DNA from: Streptomyces lincolnensis
GTDB taxonomy: Bacteria; Actinomycetota; Actinomycetes; Streptomycetales; Streptomycetaceae
Direction: 5' to 3'
DNA length: 64,000 nt
NCBI RefSeq assembly: GCF_021173675.1
Contig: NZ_JAIHON010000027.1
Location: 1 to 64,000, forward strand
The notes under the pieces are model-generated. The model made no database searches. It saw nothing but the letters and a program-made list of their open reading frames with translations, and had not been told where the DNA came from. Made by a program: the position numbers and the translations under genes. Shown piece after piece: positions 32,195-40,635 of the stretch; position 1 is the stretch's first letter; every line of letters begins with the position of its first letter.

Positions 32195-33742
32195 TCACTC
32201 CCCCACGCAGTCGTCCGCCTCCTTCGGCGCCTCGACCCCGAGCACCCTGGCCACATCGGCCGTCTTGACGCCGGGCGCGGTGAGTTCGTCCCAGTGGGAT
32301 TTGACCGCGGACGTGACCTCGGCGCGCGGCCGGGAGGACAGCACCTCCCGGACGACGTCGGTCTGTCCGGCGGACATGGACAGCGGGCTGGTGGGCGACA
32401 GGACGATCGCGGAGCCGCTGGTGCTGTCGTCGAGGCGGACGTGCCGGAAGTCGGAGAGCGGGTCGGAGGCGCCGCCCACGGCCAGCCACATGACGGTGAC
32501 GACACGGCCGTCGCACAGCTCGCCGCCCTTGGCCTCGTCGCCGGCGACCAGCGCGGAGGCGACGGCGGACGCGAACTCGGGGATGCGGTTGCCGCCCCAG
32601 CGGGTGCCGACGGTGACCTGGTGAGGGGTCGTGGACGACTCGATGGTGCCGTCGCCGTCCAGGCCGTAGCGCGCCTCCACCCGCTGCCGTACGACAAGCG
32701 GCTGTTCGGCGGCGCTTCCTCCGGCGAGGTTCTGGACGCGGTCGACGACACCGGCCCAGGTGCCCGTGCGCACGGTCCACTCGGGGAAGGCGCAGTACTC
32801 GGAACGGCCGTGCCGGACGCAGGTCTGGTCCTTCTCCGGGTGGGTGGAGGCCTTCTCCCGAGCCGCCGTCAGCTCCGGCGAGACGCCCTGGCCCTGGCCG
32901 ACCGCGCCGGTCAGCGTGAGGACGAGCGTGCCGGCGAGGGCCGCCTTCACCGGCCAGGTCCGGCGCCCGCCGTGGCCCGCGAACACCGCGCCGGTGACGA
33001 ACAGCAGGACGAGACCGACGAGGTAGAGCGCGTGCCAGGCGGCGGGGCGGCCGATCAGGTCGGAGGGCAGGGTCTCGTTGCTGTTCTCACTGACGATCGG
33101 CGACAGCCAGCGGCTCCACTCGGCGTCACCGGTGCTCGCCGAGACGAACACGGACACGGCGAAGAGCAGGATCACCAGCACCGGCGCCGCGAACACCGCC
33201 GGGAACAGCCGGGCGATGAGCAGTCCCAGGACTCCGCAGAACAGGACGAACAGCGGAGCCACCGCCAGTTCGGCCACCGAGCCGTGCCCCACCGCGCCCG
33301 GCCGCAGCGCCTGCCAGGTGAACGCGCCGAGCACGACCAGCGCGGTGCCCACCGCGTACGGCACGACGGACAGGGCGTGGGCCACCGTCCGCCGCCACGG
33401 CTCCATGACCAGCACGTCGAAGTGGCGGTCGGTGCCGCGCCGCCGGGAGCGCAGGGCGGCCCGGTTGACGCAGACGAGGAGGGCGATGCCCAGGAGCACG
33501 GACGGCCCGCTCTGGGTGGCGCGGTCGACGTCCTGGAGCGCCGGATAGGCGTCCATGCCGTCCTCGGGGAAGAGCAGTCCGTACAGGGTGTAGCCGACGT
33601 AGAACACGAGCGTCAGCGCCACCGGGATCTGCAGCAGCAGCTCGCGTGCCTCGAAGCGGGCGAGGGCGAGCACGGCCGCCCGGCCGCGGCGCTTCTCGTC
33701 GGTCGCGACGGGCGGGGCCGTCGCCTCCATGACCGCGCTCAC
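32195..33742 (-). CDS. ABC-2 type permease with extracytoplasmic C-terminal region
   Basis: The 515-residue protein has about six to eight hydrophobic helices in its first 270 residues (LALARFEARELLLQIPVALT, TLVFYVGYTLYGLLF) and then a mostly hydrophilic region to the end with paired cysteines (QTCVRHGRSEYC, ELCDGR). This extra domain is unusual for ABC-2 permeases and probably lies outside the cell. The GTG at 33742 follows GGAGGTG and overlaps the ATPase stop (GTGA). The ABC transporter is the likely output of the linked sigma/anti-sigma pair. Confidence 0.85.
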   Translation of the reverse strand: MSAVMEATAPPVATDEKRRGRAAVLALARFEARELLLQIPVALTLVFYVGYTLYGLLFPEDGMDAYPALQDVDRATQSGPSVLLGIALLVCVNRAALRSRRRGTDRHFDVLVMEPWRRTVAHALSVVPYAVGTALVVLGAFTWQALRPGAVGHGSVAELAVAPLFVLFCGVLGLLIARLFPAVFAAPVLVILLFAVSVFVSASTGDAEWSRWLSPIVSENSNETLPSDLIGRPAAWHALYLVGLVLLFVTGAVFAGHGGRRTWPVKAALAGTLVLTLTGAVGQGQGVSPELTAAREKASTHPEKDQTCVRHGRSEYCAFPEWTVRTGTWAGVVDRVQNLAGGSAAEQPLVVRQRVEARYGLDGDGTIESSTTPHQVTVGTRWGGNRIPEFASAVASALVAGDEAKGGELCDGRVVTVMWLAVGGASDPLSDFRHVRLDDSTSGSAIVLSPTSPLSMSAGQTDVVREVLSSRPRAEVTSAVKSHWDELTAPGVKTADVARVLGVEAPKEADDCVGE

Positions 33743-34599
33743 GCCGCCACCTCCGCGCCCGCGCCGTCGAGGGTGAGCAGGTAGCCGTCCTCCAGGGTGG
33801 GTTCGAGGAGGTCGGCGCCGGGCGGCGGATCGCCGACGTTGCGGAAGGTGCCGGTGCCGGTGCGCCAGCCCGCCTTCGCGCCGGGGGCGCGTTCGGTGCT
33901 GCTCCACACCCGGCCGGCGGCCCGCTCGGTCAGCTCGGCCGGGGTGCCGTCGAAGCGGATGGTGCCGGCGGCCATCACCAGGACCCGGTGGCAGAGCATC
34001 GCCACGTCCTCGGTCTGGTGGGTGGAGAGCAGGACCGTGCGGCCCTCGCCCGCATGGGCGATCAACTCCCGGAACCGCATGCGCTGTTCGGGGTCGAGAC
34101 CGACGGTCGGCTCGTCGAGGACGAGGAAGCCGGGGTCGCCGACGAGCGCGGCGGCCAGCGCGACCCGCTGCCGCATACCGCCGGACAGCTTCTTGATGCG
34201 CCGGCCGCGGACGTCACCGAGGTCGACCTCCTCCAGCACCCGCCGCACCTCGCGGTGGCGGGCGGTGCGGTCGGTCAGCTCCTTCAGGATCGCCACGTAG
34301 TCGACGAACTCGAAGGCCGTGAAGTCCGGGTGGAAGCCGGGGCTCTGGGGCAGATAGCCGAGCGCGCGCCGGACCTCCTGCCGGCCGCGCGAGGTGCTCG
34401 GGTCGTGTCCGAGCACGGTGAAGGCGCCCCGGTCGGCGGGCACGGCCGTGGCCAGCACCCTGAGCAGGGTCGTCTTTCCCGCGCCGTTGGGCCCGAGCAG
34501 CCCGGTGACGCCCGGGGTCAGCCGTAGCGACACGTCGTCCAGGGCGCGCGTGCCGCCGTAGCGGAGACTGAGCCCGGAGGCGGAGACGGTGGGGATCAT
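33739..34599 (-). CDS. ABC transporter ATP-binding protein
   Basis: The 286-residue ATPase has Walker A GPNGAGKTT (about residue 37), Q-loop GYLPQSPGF, signature KLSGGMRQRV and Walker B FLVLDEP, followed by STHQTEDV. It fits the CcmA/DrrA-like ABC-2 exporter class. A C-terminal tail of about 70 residues follows the ATPase core. The start overlaps the anti-sigma stop and the stop overlaps the permease start, so the three genes are translationally linked. Confidence 0.93.
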   Translation of the reverse strand: MIPTVSASGLSLRYGGTRALDDVSLRLTPGVTGLLGPNGAGKTTLLRVLATAVPADRGAFTVLGHDPSTSRGRQEVRRALGYLPQSPGFHPDFTAFEFVDYVAILKELTDRTARHREVRRVLEEVDLGDVRGRRIKKLSGGMRQRVALAAALVGDPGFLVLDEPTVGLDPEQRMRFRELIAHAGEGRTVLLSTHQTEDVAMLCHRVLVMAAGTIRFDGTPAELTERAAGRVWSSTERAPGAKAGWRTGTGTFRNVGDPPPGADLLEPTLEDGYLLTLDGAGAEVAA

Positions 34600-35432
34600 T
34601 CGGCACTCCAGGTGAAGAGGTCGAAGCGGTCACGGAGCAGGAGGAGCGCGCCGACGGCGAGCGCGGCGACCGCCGCGGCCACGCCCTGTCCGGCCGCGGT
34701 GAACGGGGCGAGCGGATCGCTGTCGGTGGCACGCTCGGCGTGCGCGACCAGCAGCAGCGCGATCCAGGCGCCGCCGACCAGCGAGGGCGCCAGCACCGGG
34801 CCCAGCCGGGCGGTGAGCGCCAGGCCGGTCGCGGTGAGCGCGAGCGCGGGCAGCAGCCAGGCCAGCGCCCGCAGGCCGTAGCCGGGCAGGGCCAGCGTGG
34901 CGAGCCCGTTGAGGCCGAGCCCGGTGGCCAGCACGGCGAGCGTGCGGATCATCAGCAGCCGGAAGCCGTGCATCGGCGCCACGACGGCCATCTCGTACGT
35001 CGGGTCCAGCGCGGGTCCGTACGACAGCGCCACCCCGGCCAGCGGCAGCAGCGGCGCGAGCGCGAGGAACAGCGTCGGCGTGCTGGTCTCCGGTACGGCG
35101 TTGGCCACCGCGACGGTCATGACCAGCAGGGCGACGACAGCGCCCAGCCAGGAGCCGCGCAGTACCGGGGTCGCCGCGAGCAGCCGCGCGATGTGGTCGG
35201 GGACCCCGCACCGCACCAGCAGCGACTCCAGCACTCCCAGCCGGGGGGCGTCGAGTTCGGCGTCCAGCCGCTCCCAGCCGGCGTCCAGGGCGACGGGGTC
35301 GCTCACGTCCGCCAGCACCCCCCGGCACCGCCCGCACGCGGCGAGATGTGTGTCGGCGGACCACAGCATCGGCGCCGCCAACTCGCCCCGCGCATAGGCC
35401 CGCAGGTCCTGTTCGTCCACGTGCCAGGTCAT
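34596..35432 (-). CDS. Zinc-finger membrane anti-sigma factor
   Basis: The 278-residue protein starts with a zf-HC2-type anti-sigma domain: MTWHVDEQDLRAYARGEL, then H-x3-C-x2-C in THLAACGRCRG (about residues 28-38). At least five or six hydrophobic helices follow (about 90-270). It should hold the cognate ECF sigma factor at the membrane. GGGAGG precedes the ATG by about 6 nt. Its start overlaps the stop of a 47-codon ORF that itself overlaps the sigma stop. Membrane anti-sigma factors usually have one helix, so the polytopic part may sense the transporter or the membrane. Confidence 0.9.
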   Translation of the reverse strand: MTWHVDEQDLRAYARGELAAPMLWSADTHLAACGRCRGVLADVSDPVALDAGWERLDAELDAPRLGVLESLLVRCGVPDHIARLLAATPVLRGSWLGAVVALLVMTVAVANAVPETSTPTLFLALAPLLPLAGVALSYGPALDPTYEMAVVAPMHGFRLLMIRTLAVLATGLGLNGLATLALPGYGLRALAWLLPALALTATGLALTARLGPVLAPSLVGGAWIALLLVAHAERATDSDPLAPFTAAGQGVAAAVAALAVGALLLLRDRFDLFTWSAE

Positions 35433-35572
35433 GCCGGCACCTCCCACGGTCGTACGGATGTGCCGGGTGTGCCGGATGTGCCGGATGTGCCGGGTGTGCT
35501 GATACCGGAGCCGACGCCCGGCCGTTCGTCGCCGCTCATGCCGGCGCCTCGCTCATGCCAGGTCTCGCTCAT
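35429..35572 (-). CDS. 47-codon bridging ORF between sigma and anti-sigma genes
   Basis: The ORF starts at an ATG that overlaps the sigma stop (ATGA) and ends in a TGA that overlaps the anti-sigma ATG. It encodes MSETWHERGAGMSGDERPGV and a Gly/Ser/Thr/Pro repeat (TPGTSGTSGTPGTSV) from 9-bp tandem DNA repeats. Thrice-repeated GGCATGAGCG segments suggest that it grew by local duplication of the old sigma/anti-sigma junction. Its likely role is to keep translation coupled; a peptide function is unproven. Confidence 0.5.
   Translation of the reverse strand: MSETWHERGAGMSGDERPGVGSGISTPGTSGTSGTPGTSVRPWEVPA
35461..35496. repeat. Four 9-bp tandem repeats in the sigma/anti-sigma spacer
   Basis: Units TGCCGGGTG, TGCCGGATG, TGCCGGATG and TGCCGGGTG lie head to tail inside the bridging ORF. 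Being multiples of three, they preserve the frame that links the two genes. Confidence 0.7.
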
Positions 35573-36111
35573 GCCAGCGCCTCCCGCAGTTGCTTGCGGG
35601 CCCGCATCGCCCGTGTCTTGACCGTGCCCGGCGGGATGCCGAGCAGGACGGCGGCCTCCCGGGTGGTCAGGCCGTCGATGACGGTGGCCTGCAGGACCGC
35701 CCGCAGTTCCGGCGACAACCGGACGAGGGCGCCCGCGAGGTCTCCGTGCTCCACCCCCGCGAGCACGCGTTCCTCCGCGGACGCCTCGTCCCGGTGCCGC
35801 AGCCGGGCCAGCGCCTGCCGGAGCCGGCCCCGCGCCCCGTCGCCGCGCAGCGCGTCGATCAGCCGCCGCGACCCGATCCGCCACAGCCACCCGGCCACAT
35901 CCCCCTCCTCCCGGTAGCGGGCGGTCCCCCGCCACACCGCGAGAAAGGTCTCCTGTACGACGTCGTCGACCACCGAGGCATCCGCGCACCGCCCACGCAG
36001 CCGTGCCGTGAGCCACGGCGCGAACCGCCGGTACAGCTCCTCGAAGGCGCGCCGGTCCCCGTCCGCCGCGATGGCCCGCAGCAGCTCCCCGTCGCTTCTC
36101 GTTTCGCTCAC
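35569..36111 (-). CDS. ECF RNA polymerase sigma factor
   Basis: The 180-residue protein has sigma region 2 (about residues 20-85: FEELYRRFAPWLTARL, DDVVQETFLAVWRGTARY, GWLWRIGSRRLID) and region 4 (about 125-178: LSPELRAVLQATVIDGLTTR, then EAAVLLGIPPGTVKTRAMRA). It heads the minus-strand operon containing a membrane anti-sigma factor and an ABC-2 transporter, so the regulon probably includes its own operon. The promoter region is shared with the divergent GntR-ABC operon (36112-36222). Confidence 0.93.
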   Translation of the reverse strand: MSETRSDGELLRAIAADGDRRAFEELYRRFAPWLTARLRGRCADASVVDDVVQETFLAVWRGTARYREEGDVAGWLWRIGSRRLIDALRGDGARGRLRQALARLRHRDEASAEERVLAGVEHGDLAGALVRLSPELRAVLQATVIDGLTTREAAVLLGIPPGTVKTRAMRARKQLREALA

Positions 36112-36180
36112 GTCTCCTCATCGCACGAGCCGGTTCGATCGGTTCACGAAAACACGGCTTGACTTTCCAGACCCACTTCC

Positions 36181-36216
36181 ACCACCCTTTCACTACTCAA
36201 TTAGTGAAAGGGTGGT
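36181..36216. promoter_or_regulatory. Perfect 15-bp-arm palindrome: GntR (YtrA) operator
   Basis: ACCACCCTTTCACTA and TAGTGAAAGGGTGGT are perfect arms around CTCAAT. The right arm ends 6 nt before the GTG start of the GntR gene and contains its ribosome binding site (AAAGGGTGG). It is the obvious operator for the adjacent YtrA-type repressor. In RNA the same sequence would fold and hide the ribosome binding site. Confidence 0.85.
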
Positions 36217-36222
36217 TGTCGA

Positions 36223-36663
36223 GTGGTCGAGTACCGCATCGACCGGCACAGCGGCGTGGCCACCTACGTCCAGATCGTCCAGCAGACCAAGCAGGCGCTC
36301 CGGCTGGGCCACCTCGAACCGGGAGACAGGTTGCCCACGGCACGTGAGGTCGTCGAGGCGACGGCCATCAATCCGAACACCGTGTTGAAGGCGTACCGCG
36401 AGCTGGAACGCGAGGGGCTGGTGGAGGCCCGGCGAGGGCTCGGCACGTTCGTGCGGCGCTCGCTGGGCGCCGCCCCGGCGGACTCGCCCCTGCGGGGAGA
36501 GCTGGACGCGTGGGCCGAACGGGCCCGGACCTCCGGGCTGGACCGCGACGACGTGGCCGCACTGTTCACCGCCGTACTGGAAACGCATTTCGCGGCGCGA
36601 CCCGCCAAGAAGAGCCAGGTCGACAAGACCCAGGCCGAGAAGATTCAGGGAGACCGCTCATGA
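36223..36663 (+). CDS. GntR-family repressor, YtrA subfamily
   Basis: The 146-residue protein has a GntR winged helix (about residues 10-78: YVQIVQQTKQALRLGHLEPG, DRLPTAREVVEATAINPNTV, then LKAYRELEREGLVEARRGLG). The short helical C-terminal region is typical of YtrA rather than of ligand-binding FadR/HutC types. Such repressors control the ABC operons they head. The ATPase start overlaps its stop (ATGA). The operator is the palindrome at 36181-36216. Confidence 0.93.
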   Translation: MVEYRIDRHSGVATYVQIVQQTKQALRLGHLEPGDRLPTAREVVEATAINPNTVLKAYRELEREGLVEARRGLGTFVRRSLGAAPADSPLRGELDAWAERARTSGLDRDDVAALFTAVLETHFAARPAKKSQVDKTQAEKIQGDRS

Positions 36664-37550
36664 CCGAGACGGCGTTGGAGGCCACCGCGCTGGGCAAGCG
36701 CTTCGGCCGCAAGGGCGGCTGGGCCCTGCGGGACTGCGCCTTCCGGCTCCCCGCGGGCCGCGTCTGTGCCGTCGTCGGCCCCAACGGGGCGGGCAAGTCC
36801 ACGCTGCTCGCCCTCGCGGCCGGGTTGCTCGCCCCCACCGAGGGCACGGTCACCGTCCTCGGCACCCACCCGGGCCAGGCGCGCCCACGGGTCGGTTTCG
36901 TGGCCCAGGACAAGCCGCTCTACCACCAGCTGAGCATCGCCGAGATGCTCCGGGTGGGCGCCGACCTCAACCCCGGCCGCTGGGACGCGGCGACCGCCGA
37001 GCGGATCGTGGCCGGCGGCGACCTGGACCCGAGGAAGCGGATCCGCGCGCTCTCCGGCGGTCAGCGCACCCGCGTGGCGCTCGCCCTCGCGCTGGGCAAG
37101 CGGCCCGAACTGCTGCTCCTGGACGAGCCGATGGCCGACCTCGACCCGCTGGCCCGGCACGAGCTGATGGGCGTACTGATGGCGCAGACCGCCGAGTACG
37201 GCACCACGATCGTGATGTCCTCGCACGTGGTCGCCGAGTTGGAGGACTCCTGCGACCACCTGCTGCTGGTCGGCGACGGCCGGATCCGGCTGTCCGGCGA
37301 GCTCGACGAACTCCTCGCCGCGCACACCCGCGTCTCCGTGCCCGCCGAAACCGACCTCGCCCCGCACACCGTCGTCGAGTCCCGCGGCACCGGCCGCCAG
37401 GTCAGCGCGCTGATCCGCCCGGCGGGCCCGCTCCCGGGCGACTGGCGTACGACCGCGCCCTCCCTGGAGGAGCTGGTCCTCTCCCATCTGCGCAGCCCCG
37501 AGGCTCCGGCGCTCACGCCGGCGGCCAGGACCGAGGAGCTCCCCGCATGA
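36660..37550 (+). CDS. ABC transporter ATP-binding protein of the YtrA-type operon
   Basis: The 296-residue ATPase has Walker A GPNGAGKST (about residue 41), Q-loop VAQDKPLY, signature ALSGGQRTRV and Walker B LLLLDEP followed by MADLDPLARHEL. The first residues MTETALEATALGKRFGRKGG match the expected domain start. It overlaps the GntR stop and the first permease start. It probably powers all three permease paralogues that follow. Confidence 0.93.
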   Translation: MTETALEATALGKRFGRKGGWALRDCAFRLPAGRVCAVVGPNGAGKSTLLALAAGLLAPTEGTVTVLGTHPGQARPRVGFVAQDKPLYHQLSIAEMLRVGADLNPGRWDAATAERIVAGGDLDPRKRIRALSGGQRTRVALALALGKRPELLLLDEPMADLDPLARHELMGVLMAQTAEYGTTIVMSSHVVAELEDSCDHLLLVGDGRIRLSGELDELLAAHTRVSVPAETDLAPHTVVESRGTGRQVSALIRPAGPLPGDWRTTAPSLEELVLSHLRSPEAPALTPAARTEELPA

Positions 37551-38596
37551 GCGCCCCCACAGCCCCCGCGGCCCCTACGACACCTCCCGCGCCCGAAGCG
37601 CCCACGACAGCCACGGCCTCCGCGCCGCACCTGGTGAAGTGGCTGACCCGGCTGCACCGGCCCGCCCTGACCGTGTGGACGGTCCTCGTCCTGGTCCTCG
37701 CCGCCGCGCTGCTGTGGCTGTGGGGCCCGCTCACCGAGGGCTCGGCGCGGGCCTGGGAGCACTACGCCACCTGCACGGCCGACCCGTGCCACTACAACCA
37801 GTACGCGATCCTGCTCTACAAGGACGTCTACCAGTACACGACCCTCGCCGTCCTCGTGGTGCCGTTCCTGGTCGCCGCCTGGGCGGGCGGCTCCCTGATC
37901 GGCCGCGAGATGGAGAGCGGCACTGCCCGCCTGGCCTGGACGCAGGGGATCTCCCCCACCCGCTGGCTGGCCGCCAAACTCGCCGTCCCGACGGTGCTGG
38001 TCACCGTCGGCACCGGCGCGCTGGTCCTGCTGCACCACGCGATGTGGTCGGCGGGCGACGGCCGGATCGACACCGCCAAGCCCTGGTACAGCTTCGAGAC
38101 CTTCTACGCGGGCGGTACCGTGCCCGTCGCCCTGGCCCTCGCGGGTCTGGCGGCCGGCGCCCTGATCGGCCTGGTGCAGGGCCGCTCCCTGGCCGCGCTG
38201 GGCGGTGGCCTGGGCGTGACCGGCCTGCTGTGGTTCGGCGTCCATATGGCGCTGCCCCACCTGTGGCCCACCACGACGCGGGTCACCAGCCTCCAGGACG
38301 GGGTGAAGGGCTCCGGCATCGGCGTCCGGACAGGCGTGCTGACCGCCTCCGGTGCCCGCGTCGGCGACCAGGGGTGCGGGCGCGGCGACAGCCCCGAGTG
38401 CCGTGCCGCCTTCGACCGCGTGGACGCCGTCGGCTACTACACCGAGTACCACCCCCGGTCCCACTTCTGGCCCCTCCAGCTCATGGCGAGCGGCCTCCTG
38501 CTCGTCGTCACCGCGCTGCTGGTCCTCGCCGCCTTCCGGGTTCTGCACCGCCGGACGACCGCGTCCGCACCCGCCCGTGCGGAGGCCGCCGTATGA
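37547..38596 (+). CDS. ABC permease paralogue 1 of 3 in the GntR operon
   Basis: The 349-residue protein has a Pro/Ala-rich N-terminus and about six hydrophobic helices. It shares with the next two genes the motif GTARLAWTQGISPTRWLAAKL, Cys-containing loops after the first helix (ATCTADPCHYNQY), and a YHPRSHFWPLQ segment before the last helix. The overlap ATGA links it to the ATPase. Three diverged copies in a row suggest tandem duplication, perhaps giving alternative hetero-oligomers. Substrate is unknown. Confidence 0.88.
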   Translation: MSAPTAPAAPTTPPAPEAPTTATASAPHLVKWLTRLHRPALTVWTVLVLVLAAALLWLWGPLTEGSARAWEHYATCTADPCHYNQYAILLYKDVYQYTTLAVLVVPFLVAAWAGGSLIGREMESGTARLAWTQGISPTRWLAAKLAVPTVLVTVGTGALVLLHHAMWSAGDGRIDTAKPWYSFETFYAGGTVPVALALAGLAAGALIGLVQGRSLAALGGGLGVTGLLWFGVHMALPHLWPTTTRVTSLQDGVKGSGIGVRTGVLTASGARVGDQGCGRGDSPECRAAFDRVDAVGYYTEYHPRSHFWPLQLMASGLLLVVTALLVLAAFRVLHRRTTASAPARAEAAV

Positions 38597-39567
38597 GCGC
38601 CCCCGCCCTGCGCGGGCTGCCCCGCACGGTGCTGCGGCTGCACCGGACCTCGCTGATCGTGTGGGCCCTGTTCGTGCTGCTCGCGATCGCCGCGCTGGTG
38701 TGGACGGTCGAGGTCACCGCGGACGGCGCGCTGCGGGAGCAGGACTACTGCGCCCGCCACGACCGCTGCAGCATCCTGACCACGATGGCCTACAGCAACC
38801 GCATCCGCCTGGTCGGCACCTTCGCCTGCTACAGCTTCCTGGCCGTCGCCGCCTTCGCCGGCGGCGCCCTGATCGGCCGCGAACTGGACAACGGCACGGC
38901 CCGGCTGGCCTGGACGCAAGGGATCTCCCCGGCCCGCTGGCTGGCCGCCAAGCTCACCGTGCCCGCGGTGGCCCTGGTGCTCGGCGGCACCGTCCTGATC
39001 CTGGCCTTCCGCTGGGGCTGGGGGGCGCACCGGAGCCTGATGGACGACGACTGGTCCTTCGACAACGTCTTCGTCGCCCGCGGCCCCGCCCTGATCGCGT
39101 ACGCCCTGTGCGCCCTCGCGATCGGCGCGCTCACCGCGCTCGTCCTGCGCCGCGGTCTGCCCGCGCTCGGCGTGTCCTTCGCCGTGATGGTGGTGCTCCA
39201 TCTCGTCCTGGTGGCCGGCCGCACCTCCCTGTGGCCGGCGGTCACGCTGACCTCCCCGAACTGGATCGACCCGCCCGGCGGGGTCTGGCAGGTGGAGAAC
39301 GGCACCCTCCTCGGCGGGCGCCGCGTGGAGGGCGTGGACTTCTCACTGTGCGACGGCCGCCCGCCGTCCCAGACCACCGCCTGTCTCCGCGAGCACGGCG
39401 TCACCGGCTACTACGCCGTCTACCACCCGCAGTCCCACTACTGGCCCCTGCACCTGGTGGAGACCGGCATCCTCCTGGCCGTGGCCGCCGTCGCCGTCCT
39501 CGTCGCCTTCCGCGTCCTCGGCCGGGTCACCGGCGGCGCGCACCCTCGCAAGGAGGCCGCCGTATGA
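38593..39567 (+). CDS. ABC permease paralogue 2 of 3 in the GntR operon
   Basis: The 324-residue protein has the same layout as its neighbour: helix one (LIVWALFVLLAIAALVW), a Cys pair (DYCARHDRCSILT), the motif GTARLAWTQGISPARWLAAKL, and YHPQSHYWPLHL before the last helix. The start overlaps the previous stop (ATGA). A second Cys pair (SLCDGRPPSQTTACL) in the last outer loop suggests a disulfide outside the membrane. Confidence 0.88.
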   Translation: MSAPALRGLPRTVLRLHRTSLIVWALFVLLAIAALVWTVEVTADGALREQDYCARHDRCSILTTMAYSNRIRLVGTFACYSFLAVAAFAGGALIGRELDNGTARLAWTQGISPARWLAAKLTVPAVALVLGGTVLILAFRWGWGAHRSLMDDDWSFDNVFVARGPALIAYALCALAIGALTALVLRRGLPALGVSFAVMVVLHLVLVAGRTSLWPAVTLTSPNWIDPPGGVWQVENGTLLGGRRVEGVDFSLCDGRPPSQTTACLREHGVTGYYAVYHPQSHYWPLHLVETGILLAVAAVAVLVAFRVLGRVTGGAHPRKEAAV

Positions 39568-40457
39568 CCGCCCTCGCCGTGCCCGTCCCGGCCGGCGGTA
39601 CGCCGTCCGGGACGGGCGGGACGGGCCGTGCCGTCCGGCGCCCGCACCGCGTGGCGCTGGTGGTGTGGGGCCTCGCCGTGACCGCCGCCGCGGTGTACCT
39701 GGTGTGGCTGCACTCCTTGGCCGACGAGGCCCGCGGAGGCACGAGCGCCTGTGCCGTCCCGCCCGCCGACGGTCTGCCCTCCTGCGCCTCGGTCGCCGCG
39801 ATCACCGCCGACGACGTGTACGGCGGCGGCATCTCCCTGGTCGCCGGTGCCCTGGCCCACCTGGTCCTCCCGGTGGCCGCCTGGGCGGGCGCCGCGCTCG
39901 TCGCCCGCGAGCTGGAGACCGGCACCGCCCACTTCGCCTGGACCCAGGGCGTGTCACCGACGCGCTGGCTGGCCGCCAGGCTCGCCGTCCCGGCCGCCCT
40001 GCTCACCGCGGGCACCGGCACCCTCGTCCTGCTGCATGTGTGGGCCCGCGGGGACGGCGACCCGAACCTGGTCGGGGACTGGTACCACCCCGACGTCTTC
40101 ATCGCCACGGGACCGGCCTGTGTCGCGTACGCCCTGGCGGCCCTCGCCCTCGGCGCGCTCATCGGCCTCCTGGTCCGGCGCACGCTGCCCGCCGCCGGAC
40201 TGACCTTTGCCGCCTGCCTCGTCCTCCACAACGTCATGACCCGTTTCCGCGAGGACCTGTGGCCCACCGTCACCCGCACCGGCGGGGGCGAGCTGCCGCG
40301 CTCGGCGTTCACCGTCGCGTGGTCCGAGCGGTCCACGGCCTTCCATCCCCGGTCGCACTACTGGCCCCTCCAGTTCATGGAGACCGGCCTGCTGCTCACG
40401 GTGACGGCCGTGGCGACGACCGCCGCCTTCCGGCTGCTGCGGCGCCGTACCGCCTGA
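39564..40457 (+). CDS. ABC permease paralogue 3 of 3 in the GntR operon
   Basis: The 297-residue protein is the shortest and most diverged copy: GTAHFAWTQGVSPTRWLAARL in place of the shared motif, a Cys pair in the first loop (SACAVPPADGLPSC), and FHPRSHYWPLQF before the final helix. It overlaps the previous stop by ATGA. A hairpin terminator follows at 40497-40528, closing the operon. Confidence 0.88.
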   Translation: MTALAVPVPAGGTPSGTGGTGRAVRRPHRVALVVWGLAVTAAAVYLVWLHSLADEARGGTSACAVPPADGLPSCASVAAITADDVYGGGISLVAGALAHLVLPVAAWAGAALVARELETGTAHFAWTQGVSPTRWLAARLAVPAALLTAGTGTLVLLHVWARGDGDPNLVGDWYHPDVFIATGPACVAYALAALALGALIGLLVRRTLPAAGLTFAACLVLHNVMTRFREDLWPTVTRTGGGELPRSAFTVAWSERSTAFHPRSHYWPLQFMETGLLLTVTAVATTAAFRLLRRRTA

Positions 40458-40496
40458 AAGGGCGCATGCCGCCCGTACCGGGAGGCCGCGGGACCC

Positions 40497-40528
40497 CGTA
40501 CGTCCCTCCACGGGGGGAGGGACGTACG
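40497..40528 (+). terminator. Hairpin terminator after the GntR-ABC operon
   Basis: CGTACGTCCCTCC and GGAGGGACGTACG form a perfect 13-bp stem with a 6-nt loop, 40 nt past the last permease stop. No T run follows, but stem strength and position fit termination. The rest of the gap to ppk (40529-40635) has a single GGTTCAGACGG element resembling one PHO-box unit. Confidence 0.6.
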
Positions 40529-40635
40529 GTTGCGGCATATTCCGGTGGACGTGGACGCCCGCGAGCCGCTCCCCGATATCCCACACGCCATGTCTCCGTA
40601 ACCGTCGGTTCAGACGGACTTGCGAGGCTCGGCGA

